Shown piece by piece: positions 8,892-15,843 of a DNA stretch of 37,791 nt (positions are counted from its first letter, which is position 1; each line of letters opens with the position of its first letter). The position numbers were made by a program, and so were the translations under genes. The DNA is from a virus. Below the pieces are notes generated by a model. That model was not told the origin of the DNA, did no database searches, and saw only the letters and a list, made by a program, of their open reading frames with translations. The stretch lies in IMG/VR virus record IMGVR_UViG_3300047470_000134, positions 1 to 37,791 of that record; one strand, 5' to 3'.

Positions 8892-9752
8892 TCAGCCAAG
8901 GCGGGATTGAGGCTTGTTGTATCTGCGTTCGTACATGGCATCGAGCTCGGCCTTGATGCCGGCACGCTTCGGATCATGCTGCGGCATGGCCTCGAGCTGG
9001 GCGCGCAGCTCGGCGGTCTTCACAGCAAAGTCCGCCTCATTGACCTGGCCGCCGTTGATGGCGCTGTCTTCCTTGAGCTCCTTGCCGATGTTGGCGGTAA
9101 AGGCGATGAAGTCCGGATCGTTGCCGTACTTGGACATCAGCGCATCGAAGTTGCCCGGGGCGGTACCTTCACTGGCGAACGCCTGAGCCGCGCGGTAGGA
9201 GGCGGTGACGTTGGATTTCATGGCTGCCTCATCGGTCCACACGGACTTGAGCGCCGCGGTGCAGTCCTGAGCGGTGAGCTGCACGCCGCCTTCGATCAAG
9301 CCCGGGGCAGCCTTCATGTATTCGCCAATGACGTACTGCACCTGGTCATTGGTCAGGCCCTTGGCGTGGGCGCCCTTCAGGAACGACTGGGTGCTCTCGT
9401 CCTTCTTGAACTCGTCCCAGTTGAAACCCTCGACGCCTTCCAGCTTGACCGCGTATTCATCAGCGGTCTTTGGCGGCACATCACCCGAGCCCATGCGGGT
9501 CTCAAGGTGTTTGTAGGCCTCGGCAACCTTGCGCGACGATGCTTCCAGATCAAGGCTGCCGTCCTCTTTGTTGGTGCGGTACTTCTCGGGGATGAAGTCA
9601 GTGGTGGCTGCGTTGCTCAGCACGGACGGCGCCGGAACTGGTGCAGGTGCTGGGGCGGGAGTTGGATCTGGTGCGCCACCGCCGGCGGCCGGATCACCCT
9701 CGGCCATCAGGAACGCGCCCATGAACCGGGCAAAACTATTCTTCAAACGCAT
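8892..9752 (-). CDS. scaffolding protein
   Basis: A 286-residue acidic protein with an N-terminal linker of repeated Pro-Ala units (residues about 28-43) and long charged helices after it, ending in a basic tail (ERRYNKPQSRLG). Acidic helical proteins with a basic C-terminus placed between portal and capsid genes are scaffold proteins, which direct prohead assembly and then leave. The ATG at 9752 has a GGAG site. It overlaps the upstream 77-residue gene by 17 bases. Confidence 0.82.
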   Translation of the reverse strand: MRLKNSFARFMGAFLMAEGDPAAGGGAPDPTPAPAPAPVPAPSVLSNAATTDFIPEKYRTNKEDGSLDLEASSRKVAEAYKHLETRMGSGDVPPKTADEYAVKLEGVEGFNWDEFKKDESTQSFLKGAHAKGLTNDQVQYVIGEYMKAAPGLIEGGVQLTAQDCTAALKSVWTDEAAMKSNVTASYRAAQAFASEGTAPGNFDALMSKYGNDPDFIAFTANIGKELKEDSAINGGQVNEADFAVKTAELRAQLEAMPQHDPKRAGIKAELDAMYERRYNKPQSRLG

Positions 9753-9969
9753 TGGTATCTACTCCGTTTGCTCTGTTGATTTGGGAAACGATGAACTCCA
9801 GCACCCGGCGTTGGCCGTCGCGCTGATAGGTTTCGAGGACGGCATCAATCCCACCCTTGACCACGGCGGGACGTGCGAACTGGTTGGTCAGCGCGTCGAG
9901 GATCAACCGCCCTTCGTGGTGATCCTCAAACACGCGCTTGTACATCGCTGCATCGACTTCGATTGCCAT
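9736..9969 (-). CDS. Bbp19-like small head protein
   Basis: A 77-residue protein with the pattern YKRVFEDHHEGRLILDAL then DGQRRVLEFIVSQI. This matches the short Bbp19-like family known from Bordetella phage BPP-1 and relatives, encoded between portal and scaffold. Its biochemical role is not known; a head assembly role is inferred from position. It overlaps the portal stop by one base and the scaffold start by 17, implying translational coupling. Confidence 0.7.
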   Translation of the reverse strand: MAIEVDAAMYKRVFEDHHEGRLILDALTNQFARPAVVKGGIDAVLETYQRDGQRRVLEFIVSQINRANGVDTNAFEE

Positions 9970-11564
9970 TACGCTGCGGCTCCCTGTTGTTTGAGTGCGG
10001 CGTCAGTAACCTGCTGTTTCATCTGTTGCTGCTGGGCTTCCTCCTGCGCCTGTTGGTTGGCGGCGGCACGGTCTTCGCGGATCTTGTCGCGGTCGGCCTT
10101 GCTGCGGATGACGGACGACGGAACGCCCAAGGCCTCGCCCTTGAAGCGCTGGGCCTCGTCCATGTCGATGTTGTCCAGGACGGTCGGATCTGTCGCAGCA
10201 ACAACCAGTGCGCCGGCCACGAACTGGTCAATGGCCGAGACCTCTTCCAGCTTCTGCGAGCGGGCCAGCGGCGACAGGTAACGCACGGTGAAGTTACGAC
10301 CGGCCAGCGACTCAGGCGCAGCACCCAGCACGCCAGCGCGGTAAGCGATGCCAAAGCACCGCTCGATCATGGGTTGCAGGTATTCGGTTTGCAGGCGGCC
10401 ATAGACCGGGCCGAGCAACTGGCGGATCAGGTTCACGCGCACGTGCACCTCGGTGGCAGTCATCGCCGGGCCGTCCTGAGCCTGGAGCTGATCGGCCATC
10501 AGGATCTTGCGGATGGAGGCCTGCAAGCGGGCGATCTTGGTTTCGGCGTACTCGAAGTTCGAGCCGCTTTGCAGCGGCTTCATGCTGTCGACGCTGTTGG
10601 CGACGATGATCTTGCGCGGCCCGACCTTGACCGTGCGCGGATTGAGCACGCCGTCGTCTTCGGCAATCCACATGCCGGCAATGGCCAGGTCACCGGCTGC
10701 AAGGTCCATCCTGCAGAGTTCGTTGAGGGTGCGAGAATCAGGCAGTGCATCGAACACCGGGCCCACGGCGTACACGCTGTCCGGGATCATCATCCAGCGC
10801 GGCACAACCACCGGCATTTCGTGATAACCCGACTCGCTCACCAGGTGCTTGGCATCGACCTCGACCTTGCACGACGCAATCGGCATGTTCTTGGCCAGCT
10901 TGGCGCCGACCATGTACGTGGTGCGGGGGTAGATCGCGTGAACGAACTTGACCAGCTCCTGCGGTTTGTCCTTGGCCAGCTTGCGCGTGCCTTCGCTGAC
11001 GTTGGCCTCACCGAACTCATTGACCGCCTGTTCAGCGGTCAGCTTGTACTCGCGGTACACGGTGTCGATCTTGCCGCCAGCCTTGGACGCCGAGGCGTAC
11101 ACGCTCGCGATGGGCCACAGGTCGAAGGTGAAACCGCCCTTCTCCATGTCCTGATCGATGTACAGGGCAAACCAGCCAGCGCACACAACGTCGATCAGCC
11201 CCTCGAAAGCGGCCGCGTCGAAGTTGGAAGCATGGATGTTCTGCCAGAGGATGTCGGCTGAGTCGTCCAACCACCGGCGTTCCTCGTCGGTTTCCTGCCC
11301 CACGTCCATGCCAAACCACAGGGAGTTGGCCGGGGTCAGGCCCGACATGATGCCGGACGACAGGATCCGGGCCGCGTCCGTGGTGGTCCCGTCGATCATC
11401 CGGGCCTTGCGCATCTGCGCTTCCATGGCCGTGATCTGCTCCGTGCAAAAGCCACTGCCCCGGATTGGGTAGCTGTGGTCGAAGCAATCGCGCCAGACCG
11501 ACTCATGCGGCGAGCGGAGGGACTTCAGGGTGCTCAGCGTTTTGGCGATCTGGGATGCGTTCAT
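9969..11564 (-). CDS. portal (head-tail connector) protein
   Basis: A 531-residue protein of the T7 gp8-like connector family. The N-terminal LKSLRSPHESVWRDCFDHSY, the GIMSGLTPANSLWFGM segment and the LLGPVYGRLQTEYLQPMIER segment are typical. The C-terminus is Gln-rich (residues about 505-527). Twelve copies should form the ring through which DNA is packaged and ejected. It starts inside the stop codon of the 67-residue upstream gene (ATGA). Confidence 0.9.
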   Translation of the reverse strand: MNASQIAKTLSTLKSLRSPHESVWRDCFDHSYPIRGSGFCTEQITAMEAQMRKARMIDGTTTDAARILSSGIMSGLTPANSLWFGMDVGQETDEERRWLDDSADILWQNIHASNFDAAAFEGLIDVVCAGWFALYIDQDMEKGGFTFDLWPIASVYASASKAGGKIDTVYREYKLTAEQAVNEFGEANVSEGTRKLAKDKPQELVKFVHAIYPRTTYMVGAKLAKNMPIASCKVEVDAKHLVSESGYHEMPVVVPRWMMIPDSVYAVGPVFDALPDSRTLNELCRMDLAAGDLAIAGMWIAEDDGVLNPRTVKVGPRKIIVANSVDSMKPLQSGSNFEYAETKIARLQASIRKILMADQLQAQDGPAMTATEVHVRVNLIRQLLGPVYGRLQTEYLQPMIERCFGIAYRAGVLGAAPESLAGRNFTVRYLSPLARSQKLEEVSAIDQFVAGALVVAATDPTVLDNIDMDEAQRFKGEALGVPSSVIRSKADRDKIREDRAAANQQAQEEAQQQQMKQQVTDAALKQQGAAA

Positions 11565-11764
11565 GCTCCGAGTGTCCTTTTTCCTTGCTCAAGCACGCTG
11601 CCGGCGGCGCCAGCGGTCGACAGCAAGCTGCTCTCTGCCTTGCGCTTCTTGCGTGTGGCCGTCTCTTCGTTGGCCTTCTGTGCGGCCAAGTCGGCGGCCT
11701 TCTGCGCTTCGACCTGTGGGTCTGGTGCGGCGACTACCTTGGGTTTCTTTGGCTTGCTTCCCAT
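11561..11764 (-). CDS. small Lys/Ala-rich protein before portal
   Basis: A 67-residue basic protein beginning MGSKPKKPKVV, with a helical Ala/Gln/Lys middle and ending LEQGKRTLGA. Short proteins of this shape are often encoded just before connector genes in podophages, but no function is established. It is coupled to the portal gene by an ATGA overlap, which makes expression from the same message likely. Confidence 0.6.
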   Translation of the reverse strand: MGSKPKKPKVVAAPDPQVEAQKAADLAAQKANEETATRKKRKAESSLLSTAGAAGSVLEQGKRTLGA

Positions 11765-11769
11765 GGGCC

Positions 11770-12183
11770 TTACCCCTTGACCGGTGGCTCAGGGCAGAGC
11801 CAACCGTCTGGCGTCATGACCGGCTGCTTCAGGCTTGAGGCGTCGATATCGCCTGTGGGAGCGGGCTTGACCTGTGGCTTGGCGGCGGTGTCGTCCTTCG
11901 GCTCTTGCACGAACGGCTCACCGCCAGCGAGCAGGCGATCCAGTTCGACCAGGACGGTAACCTTGTCGCCAACGAAATCACCGACGCGCTTGGCCTCGGC
12001 GTCATTGGTCACGACATGCCAGCGGCCACCCGCAATGTGCTTGGCGACGTACAGCGCCGGGGCGGTGTCGTCCTTCGGTGGATCGCCGGCGCCGGTGATC
12101 CCGGCGGCATCCGGGGCAAGCGGCGTGATGGTGCCCAGCGGTTCGCCGGGGGTCTTCGGGGTAAGTTCTTCTGGAGCGGGCAT
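11770..12183 (-). CDS. hypothetical Pro/Asp-rich head-region protein
   Basis: A 137-residue protein with Pro/Thr/Asp-rich disordered ends and a compact core, ALYVAKHIAGGRWHVV to VTVLVELDRLLAGG (residues about 43-88). A strong AGGAGG ribosome site precedes the ATG at 12183. No family is recognised. It is the second gene of the head transcription unit and is five bases upstream of the 67-residue gene, so a structural or assembly role is possible. Confidence 0.6.
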   Translation of the reverse strand: MPAPEELTPKTPGEPLGTITPLAPDAAGITGAGDPPKDDTAPALYVAKHIAGGRWHVVTNDAEAKRVGDFVGDKVTVLVELDRLLAGGEPFVQEPKDDTAAKPQVKPAPTGDIDASSLKQPVMTPDGWLCPEPPVKG

Positions 12184-12214
12184 GTTGGTGCCTCCTGTGC
12201 TGCTGGAGTGGGAG

Positions 12215-12448
12215 TTACTCGGTGGGGGTTTCAGGTGCGTCCGGGACTTCTGGTGTTTCTGGCGCCTGTGGCTCTTCCGCCTTCCCGATCAGCTCGGAGG
12301 CGTAAGCAGTCATGTTCTGCACCAGGGCATTCACATCCGTCTGGACCTCCGGCATGTTCGCCGCTGCGGCCTTGCTGATCAGGTTGCCGACGGCATCGGC
12401 CAGGGATATGGCGCGGTTGAACTCGTAGTCTGCGATGGTGCGGGACAT
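12215..12448 (-). CDS. hypothetical small helical protein, first gene of head unit
   Basis: A 77-residue protein with a helical N-terminal two-thirds and a Pro/Glu/Thr-rich tail of repeated PE/PT units. The ATG at 12448 has a GAGG site. It is the first gene after repeated hairpin element copy 2, 58 bases upstream. No family is recognised. Confidence 0.6.
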   Translation of the reverse strand: MSRTIADYEFNRAISLADAVGNLISKAAAANMPEVQTDVNALVQNMTAYASELIGKAEEPQAPETPEVPDAPETPTE

Positions 12449-12506
12449 TGGGCTGGCCTCGGTTGGAGTTGTTGATCAACGAGGGCCAGCATCTGAGAGG
12501 TGAGCT

Positions 12507-12524
12507 GTCGGGTTCCCGACTATT
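12507..12524 (-). repeat. late-unit hairpin element, copy 2 (before head unit)
   Basis: Plus-strand GTCGGGTTCCCGACTATT. This copy can pair six by six (GTCGGG / CCCGAC) with a two-base loop, or five by five with loop GAAC. It lies between the muralytic gene stop and the start of the 77-residue gene at 12448. Confidence 0.9.
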
Positions 12525-12548
12525 TGCGAGGGCTTGCGGCGCTGGCTT

Positions 12549-12971
12549 TCACTCCAGCGCCCTGCGCACGCCTTCGGCCAGCACGGCGTCGGGGTAGGCA
12601 AAGCCTGCGTTTTCGTGATGGATGATGGCCCTGACGAAGCCGGCCAGTACTTTGATGGCGTGCAGATCGACGTCTGCCCCTGGCTCTGTGCCGGTGTTGG
12701 CCTCGACGGCCCGCACGTAAGCGCCGGTGTCGTTCTCGACTGACGGGGCCCAGCGACTGATGATCGTCTCGACGGTCTTGAGCTTGTGCTTGTCCTGGTA
12801 TGTGAGCAGCAGCTTGCCCAGGGCACGGATGCCATTCTCTGGCGTGTCGAAGCGGGCGAACCGTTTCTCCAGTGCTGGGTTGGGCGGCAGCTGGCCGCGC
12901 CACTTGTTGGCCGGCACGTAGTCGATGTTGCCCGGGTTGTTGTTCCGCACGCCGCGCGTAGGAGTTGCCAT
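12549..12971 (-). CDS. virion-type peptidoglycan hydrolase / endolysin
   Basis: A 140-residue protein with the opening RGVRNNNPGNIDYVPANKWRG, then FARFDTPENGIRALGKLLLTY. This arrangement marks a family of phage muralytic proteins often annotated as structural protein P5-like endolysin or lytic transglycosylase. Placed right after two holin-like genes, it should be the lysis enzyme that cuts peptidoglycan. No signal peptide is seen, so it would depend on a holin for export. The start at 12971 has a GAGG site and overlaps the holin stop by one base. I see no Rz/Rz1 pair. Confidence 0.75.
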   Translation of the reverse strand: MATPTRGVRNNNPGNIDYVPANKWRGQLPPNPALEKRFARFDTPENGIRALGKLLLTYQDKHKLKTVETIISRWAPSVENDTGAYVRAVEANTGTEPGADVDLHAIKVLAGFVRAIIHHENAGFAYPDAVLAEGVRRALE

Positions 12972-13261
12972 CAGTCAAGCCTCAGGACGCGGGCGACGTT
13001 GCCGTGAGCGCGGTACACAAGCACCGTCAGCACGAACAATACGACCAGGATGAAGGGGGAAACGGCGGTCACCGGCTTGGCGAGCAACACCGCCATCATG
13101 ACCGTCAGCCACTCACAGCCGGTGGCGGCGGCGAGGATGTAGGCCAGACAGGAAACGCCAGCGCGGTACCGAGCACCGTCACGACGGTAAGTCGCGATGC
13201 GCCAGCAAATGGCGCCGCACAGGGCGCCAGCGAGAAGAGTCCATGGATCAACCGTTACCAT
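12971..13261 (-). CDS. holin-like membrane protein (second)
   Basis: A 96-residue protein with an N-terminal hydrophobic segment (residues 5-20), a basic loop, and two further membrane segments (about 33-60 and 66-83), ending in a basic tail. It resembles the small holin III/LydA-type proteins of Pseudomonas prophages. A GGAGG ribosome site fixes the start at 13261 although the frame is open to 13549. It overlaps the first holin-like gene by 14 bases and the lysin gene by one. It may be holin or antiholin. Confidence 0.7.
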   Translation of the reverse strand: MVTVDPWTLLAGALCGAICWRIATYRRDGARYRAGVSCLAYILAAATGCEWLTVMMAVLLAKPVTAVSPFILVVLFVLTVLVYRAHGNVARVLRLD

Positions 13262-13631
13262 TGCGACTGCCTCCGAATCTGTCAGCGACCCATTGCATCC
13301 AGCTGGGCATTTTCCCGCCGCCAAGCCACAGCAGCAGACTGATTCCAACCGTGACGCAGAGCAGAGCACCCAAGAGCGCGACCAGGCCCGATGTCCGAAC
13401 CCATCCGCGCTCAATGGCTTCGGCAGCCACGTAATACCCACCAATCCAAGACGCGACGAAGTACCCGAACCGGGCCAACATGCCCAGCTCCTTGGCGAAC
13501 ACCACAAAGAAAATGGCACCGGCAAACGCGCCAATGACCGCGTTCCCATCCACGCCGGGCCACAGGCTCACAGCGGTGACACCGACAATCCCTGCGCCAG
13601 CGACCACAGCACTGCTGCTCGGCTCTGCCAT
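13248..13631 (-). CDS. holin-like membrane protein (first)
   Basis: A 127-residue protein with a short Ser/Ala N-terminus and four hydrophobic stretches (about residues 8-25, 30-47, 55-73 and 83-103), then an amphipathic basic C-terminus. The phrase WPGVDGNAVIGAFAGAIFFV resembles putative phage holins found next to endolysins. The start at 13631 is chosen for its GAGG site. It is the first gene after a terminator and repeated hairpin copy 3, so it opens the lysis unit. Confidence 0.72.
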   Translation of the reverse strand: MAEPSSSAVVAGAGIVGVTAVSLWPGVDGNAVIGAFAGAIFFVVFAKELGMLARFGYFVASWIGGYYVAAEAIERGWVRTSGLVALLGALLCVTVGISLLLWLGGGKMPSWMQWVADRFGGSRNGNG

Positions 13632-13647
13632 TTGATACCTCGTAAGC

Positions 13648-13669
13648 AAAACCCCGCACGGTGGCGGGG
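13648..13669 (-). terminator. intrinsic terminator between early block and lysis genes
   Basis: On the minus strand: CCCCGC stem, CACCGT loop, GCGGGG stem, then TTTT. It stands between the zinc-ribbon gene and the first holin gene. Early leftward transcripts would stop here, so lysis and late genes need readthrough or a new promoter. Element copy 3 lies about 40 bases upstream. Confidence 0.85.
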
Positions 13670-13708
13670 TCGGGTTATTCGACGAGGCAAGGATCGGTTG
13701 GGTGAGGT

Positions 13709-13726
13709 GTCGGGATCCCGACTATT
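13709..13726 (-). repeat. late-unit hairpin element, copy 3 (before lysis unit)
   Basis: Plus-strand GTCGGGATCCCGACTATT, containing a perfect 14-base palindrome. It overlaps the TAG stop of the zinc-ribbon gene and is followed, in the transcription direction, by the terminator at 13648-13669 and then the holin genes. Confidence 0.9.
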
Positions 13727-13886
13727 TCGGCTTACCGCGCACCAGGTCATCTGCCATAGCTGTCTTGGCGGCCTCCTGCGCAGCGGCATCAGCCTGTTTG
13801 CGTGTGCAGCTCGCACAAAGCTGACCGCGCATTTGTCCGACCCTTACGGCGTAGCTGCATCCCGGGCAAACGTACTGAACGCTCAT
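13722..13886 (-). CDS. small zinc-ribbon protein
   Basis: A 54-residue protein with two CxxC pairs, CPGC at residues 7-10 and CASC at 24-27, which should bind one zinc ion. A charged helix follows. Its ATG overlaps the stop of the upstream 50-residue gene (ATGA). It is the last gene before the early terminator, a position where some phages encode regulators of late transcription. Whether this one is a regulator or just a small nucleic-acid-binding protein is unknown. Confidence 0.65.
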   Translation of the reverse strand: MSVQYVCPGCSYAVRVGQMRGQLCASCTRKQADAAAQEAAKTAMADDLVRGKPK

Positions 13887-14035
13887 GACTGCGCAGCCTG
13901 CCAGATCGACCAGAACGTCTGAGTCATCTTGCTGACGTACGAGCCGTTGTAGCGCTCAACGTTGTAGCCCAGGTGCGCGATGTAATCCTCGAACCGCTGC
14001 CGCGAGGCGCTGGGAGTATCGTCTTCGGTGATCAT
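13883..14035 (-). CDS. hypothetical 50-residue protein
   Basis: A short protein, MITEDDTPSASRQRFEDYIA and on to KMTQTFWSIWQAAQS, with an amphipathic Trp-rich C-terminus. A GAGGG site precedes the ATG at 14035. It lies between the 88-residue HTH-like protein gene and the zinc-ribbon gene, coupled to the latter by an ATGA overlap. The open frame extends to 14281 but without a better start. Similar short proteins occur in Pseudomonas phages with no known function. Confidence 0.6.
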   Translation of the reverse strand: MITEDDTPSASRQRFEDYIAHLGYNVERYNGSYVSKMTQTFWSIWQAAQS

Positions 14036-14045
14036 GGTCTTGCCC

Positions 14046-14312
14046 TCAAGCCTTGGAGTGATAAGCCCACCAGTCGCCAATCGCGACCATGGGCAGTCTT
14101 GTGCGGTCGTTCCCAGTGGTCTGGCACCAGAACGACACCAGGCGCTCGCCCTCGGTGTAACGAGGTTCAGCGCCCTGCTTCCAACCCAACAACGTGGTGC
14201 GTGCAACTCCGATGGCGTCGGCCACCGACTGCGGGGAATAGCCGGTGCGCGACAGGACCGTGATGACCGTGAACCAGTCAACCCGCTGTTCGACCACGGC
14301 CAACATGGTCAT
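14046..14312 (-). CDS. small HTH-containing protein, possible late regulator
   Basis: An 88-residue protein with a helix-turn-helix-like stretch, GYSPQSVADAIGVARTTLLGWKQGAEPRYTEGERL (about residues 24-58), in which helix two reads QSVADAIGV and the recognition helix ARTTLLGWK. It probably binds DNA. Position near the end of the early leftward operon, where lambda has Q, makes it a candidate late activator or antiterminator, but that is inference. ATG at 14312 overlaps the upstream stop; a second ATG two codons in is possible. Confidence 0.62.
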   Translation of the reverse strand: MTMLAVVEQRVDWFTVITVLSRTGYSPQSVADAIGVARTTLLGWKQGAEPRYTEGERLVSFWCQTTGNDRTRLPMVAIGDWWAYHSKA

Positions 14313-14602
14313 GCCCCAAACGTGCGTGCGCGCGAGGTTGTGAAAGGTTGCGCGTCCCCCACCCCCTCCAATCCCCTGTTCACGCGATAAGTCATTTCAG
14401 CGATAACGCCAGCGAATTCCACAACCGGGTCAGTGCACTCGTCGAAGTGAAACGGGTGAATGGCCCTACGGTACCCGAGAAGCGCCTCAGGCTCTCCGGG
14501 TGCTGACAGGTCCACGTCCACGCCGATCATCACCCAGCCGTCTACCAGCTCGCGGCAGGCCCATTGCAGGATTGGTTTTGGCATAACTCCCCCGAGTTTC
14601 AT
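14309..14602 (-). CDS. hypothetical protein of the early operon
   Basis: A 97-residue protein, acidic in the middle (VDVDLSAPGEPEALLGYRRA) and ending with a basic tail. No family is recognised. The ATG at 14602 lies within the stop of the 32-residue membrane peptide gene; an alternative ATG at 14584 has GGGGG upstream and could equally be used. The next gene overlaps its stop by four bases, so it belongs to a tightly coupled chain. Confidence 0.58.
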   Translation of the reverse strand: MKLGGVMPKPILQWACRELVDGWVMIGVDVDLSAPGEPEALLGYRRAIHPFHFDECTDPVVEFAGVIAEMTYRVNRGLEGVGDAQPFTTSRARTFGA

Positions 14603-14697
14603 TGGCAGATGGTCGGCAGGCCGAGCATGTAGAGCTTGAAGGCCGCTGCTCCGATGGCGATCAGGGCGATGTACCAGAGCGTGATGAGGGCGCTCAT
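14599..14697 (-). CDS. 32-residue membrane peptide
   Basis: MSALITLWYIALIAIGAAAF and on to a short polar end (PTICQ) gives one membrane-spanning helix of about 20 residues. ATG overlaps the RusA-like gene stop (TCATGA context) and its own stop overlaps the next ATG, so it fits the coupled gene chain exactly. That fit is the main support, since the peptide is too short for family recognition. Confidence 0.5.
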   Translation of the reverse strand: MSALITLWYIALIAIGAAAFKLYMLGLPTICQ

Positions 14698-15137
14698 GAT
14701 GGCTTCCCCTCCAGCGGTACGACACGGACGAGAACACCCGGGGTTTCGCCGAAGCGCTTGCTCAGCGAGACGTTGACCACCTGAACGTCGTCCTTGAACA
14801 CGATGCCGTTGATACCGTCGCAGATGGCTTTGAGCACGTTGTCGATGTCCGGTTTCTTGGTGGGCATCACCAGGCCTTGCAGGGCCTCGGCGGTTTTCTT
14901 CTTGGACCAGGACGCGGCCACGGACACGATGATTTTCATTTCCACCATGACGGGGCCGGCGATCAGCTCGCGGCCGTTCATGGCTTGCTGCGCGGCCATG
15001 GCGATCAGGGTTTCGTAGTTGGCGGTCTTGGTGGGCGTGAACATGCGAGCGTGGCCACCGATGGTGCTGACGCGTGGCCTGCCCTTCCCGATGGCCTCAC
15101 CCGGCACGGTGAATGAAACGGGATTGTGATCAGACAT
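14694..15137 (-). CDS. RusA-like Holliday junction resolvase
   Basis: A 147-residue protein with the family order: FTVPGEAIGKGRPRV near the start, then the KPDIDNVLKAICDGINGIVFKDDVQVV region. Its Asp residues (KPDxDN and KDD) form the metal-binding active site of RusA-type endonucleases that cleave Holliday junctions and branched DNA. ATG at 15137 overlaps the P-like gene stop by eight bases. Its role would be to resolve recombination or replication intermediates before packaging. Confidence 0.9.
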   Translation of the reverse strand: MSDHNPVSFTVPGEAIGKGRPRVSTIGGHARMFTPTKTANYETLIAMAAQQAMNGRELIAGPVMVEMKIIVSVAASWSKKKTAEALQGLVMPTKKPDIDNVLKAICDGINGIVFKDDVQVVNVSLSKRFGETPGVLVRVVPLEGKPS

Positions 15138-15843
15138 CGTCGTCTCTCCGAATGCCCATCTTGGCGAGCAGCAGCTCACGGGCGGACTTGCCGTTGGTGG
15201 GGATGCCCTGGGCGATGACCAATGCTTCGGCTTCCTTGCGGGAGTGTTCGAGCTGGATCTGTTCGCGTGGCCGCATGCTGTCGCTGCCGATGCCGTGAGC
15301 AATTCGCCCTTCAAGCGGTTGGCCGGTCTGTGCACGGCGCGTGACGATGGCGTAGTTTCGTTCGAAGCGTTGGCGCAGGGCCTTGTCGCTGTTCGGTGCG
15401 CTGTGCAGGTCGAACGTGCTGGTGGCTTCTGCGGCAATGCGCACGGCTGGGTGGCTGTACTTCCCTGAACGGGCTTCGTCCCATGCTTGGGCTTCACTCG
15501 GCAGACCAGGCACTTGCAGGCACATGGCACGAAAGACGTTCGCCGGCGGTGGCCAGTCGTATTCGTCTGGTTTGTCGACCAGGGCATTCAAGCCGTTGGC
15601 GATCTGTTGGCCCGTGATGCCCTTGAGCACCGATGCCCACGAATGATCGGGATCAGCTTTCTCGCCGAAACTCGCCGTCCAGCGGTGGCCGTACATCTCG
15701 GTCATTTTCACCCACAGCTTGTCCAGGAGCGTTTGCGACAGCTTCTCGGGCTTGTCGGTCGGCAATGTGCTGCTTGACCCGGTCGACTGCAGATCGAGGA
15801 CCTTGCCGAGCAGGTCGGCTACCGGCGTTGTTGAGTCGTCCAT
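15130..15843 (-). CDS. lambda P-like replication protein (helicase loader)
   Basis: A 237-residue protein with the conserved core of phage P-type loaders: LLDKLWVKMTEMYGHRWTASFG and WASVLKGITGQQIANGLNAL, then WPPPANVFRAMC. Such proteins recruit host DnaB helicase to O-bound origin DNA. The ATG at 15843 has a good GGGAGA site, but using it places 191 bases in overlap with the O-like gene. An internal ATG at 15705 would shorten the overlap but lacks comparable support and would cut just before the conserved core. Confidence 0.82.
   Translation of the reverse strand: MDDSTTPVADLLGKVLDLQSTGSSSTLPTDKPEKLSQTLLDKLWVKMTEMYGHRWTASFGEKADPDHSWASVLKGITGQQIANGLNALVDKPDEYDWPPPANVFRAMCLQVPGLPSEAQAWDEARSGKYSHPAVRIAAEATSTFDLHSAPNSDKALRQRFERNYAIVTRRAQTGQPLEGRIAHGIGSDSMRPREQIQLEHSRKEAEALVIAQGIPTNGKSARELLLAKMGIRRDDDV

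Noticed and set aside
9873-11261. 462-codon plus-strand open frame
   Set aside because: It mirrors the portal gene, which has clear connector-family features on the minus strand.
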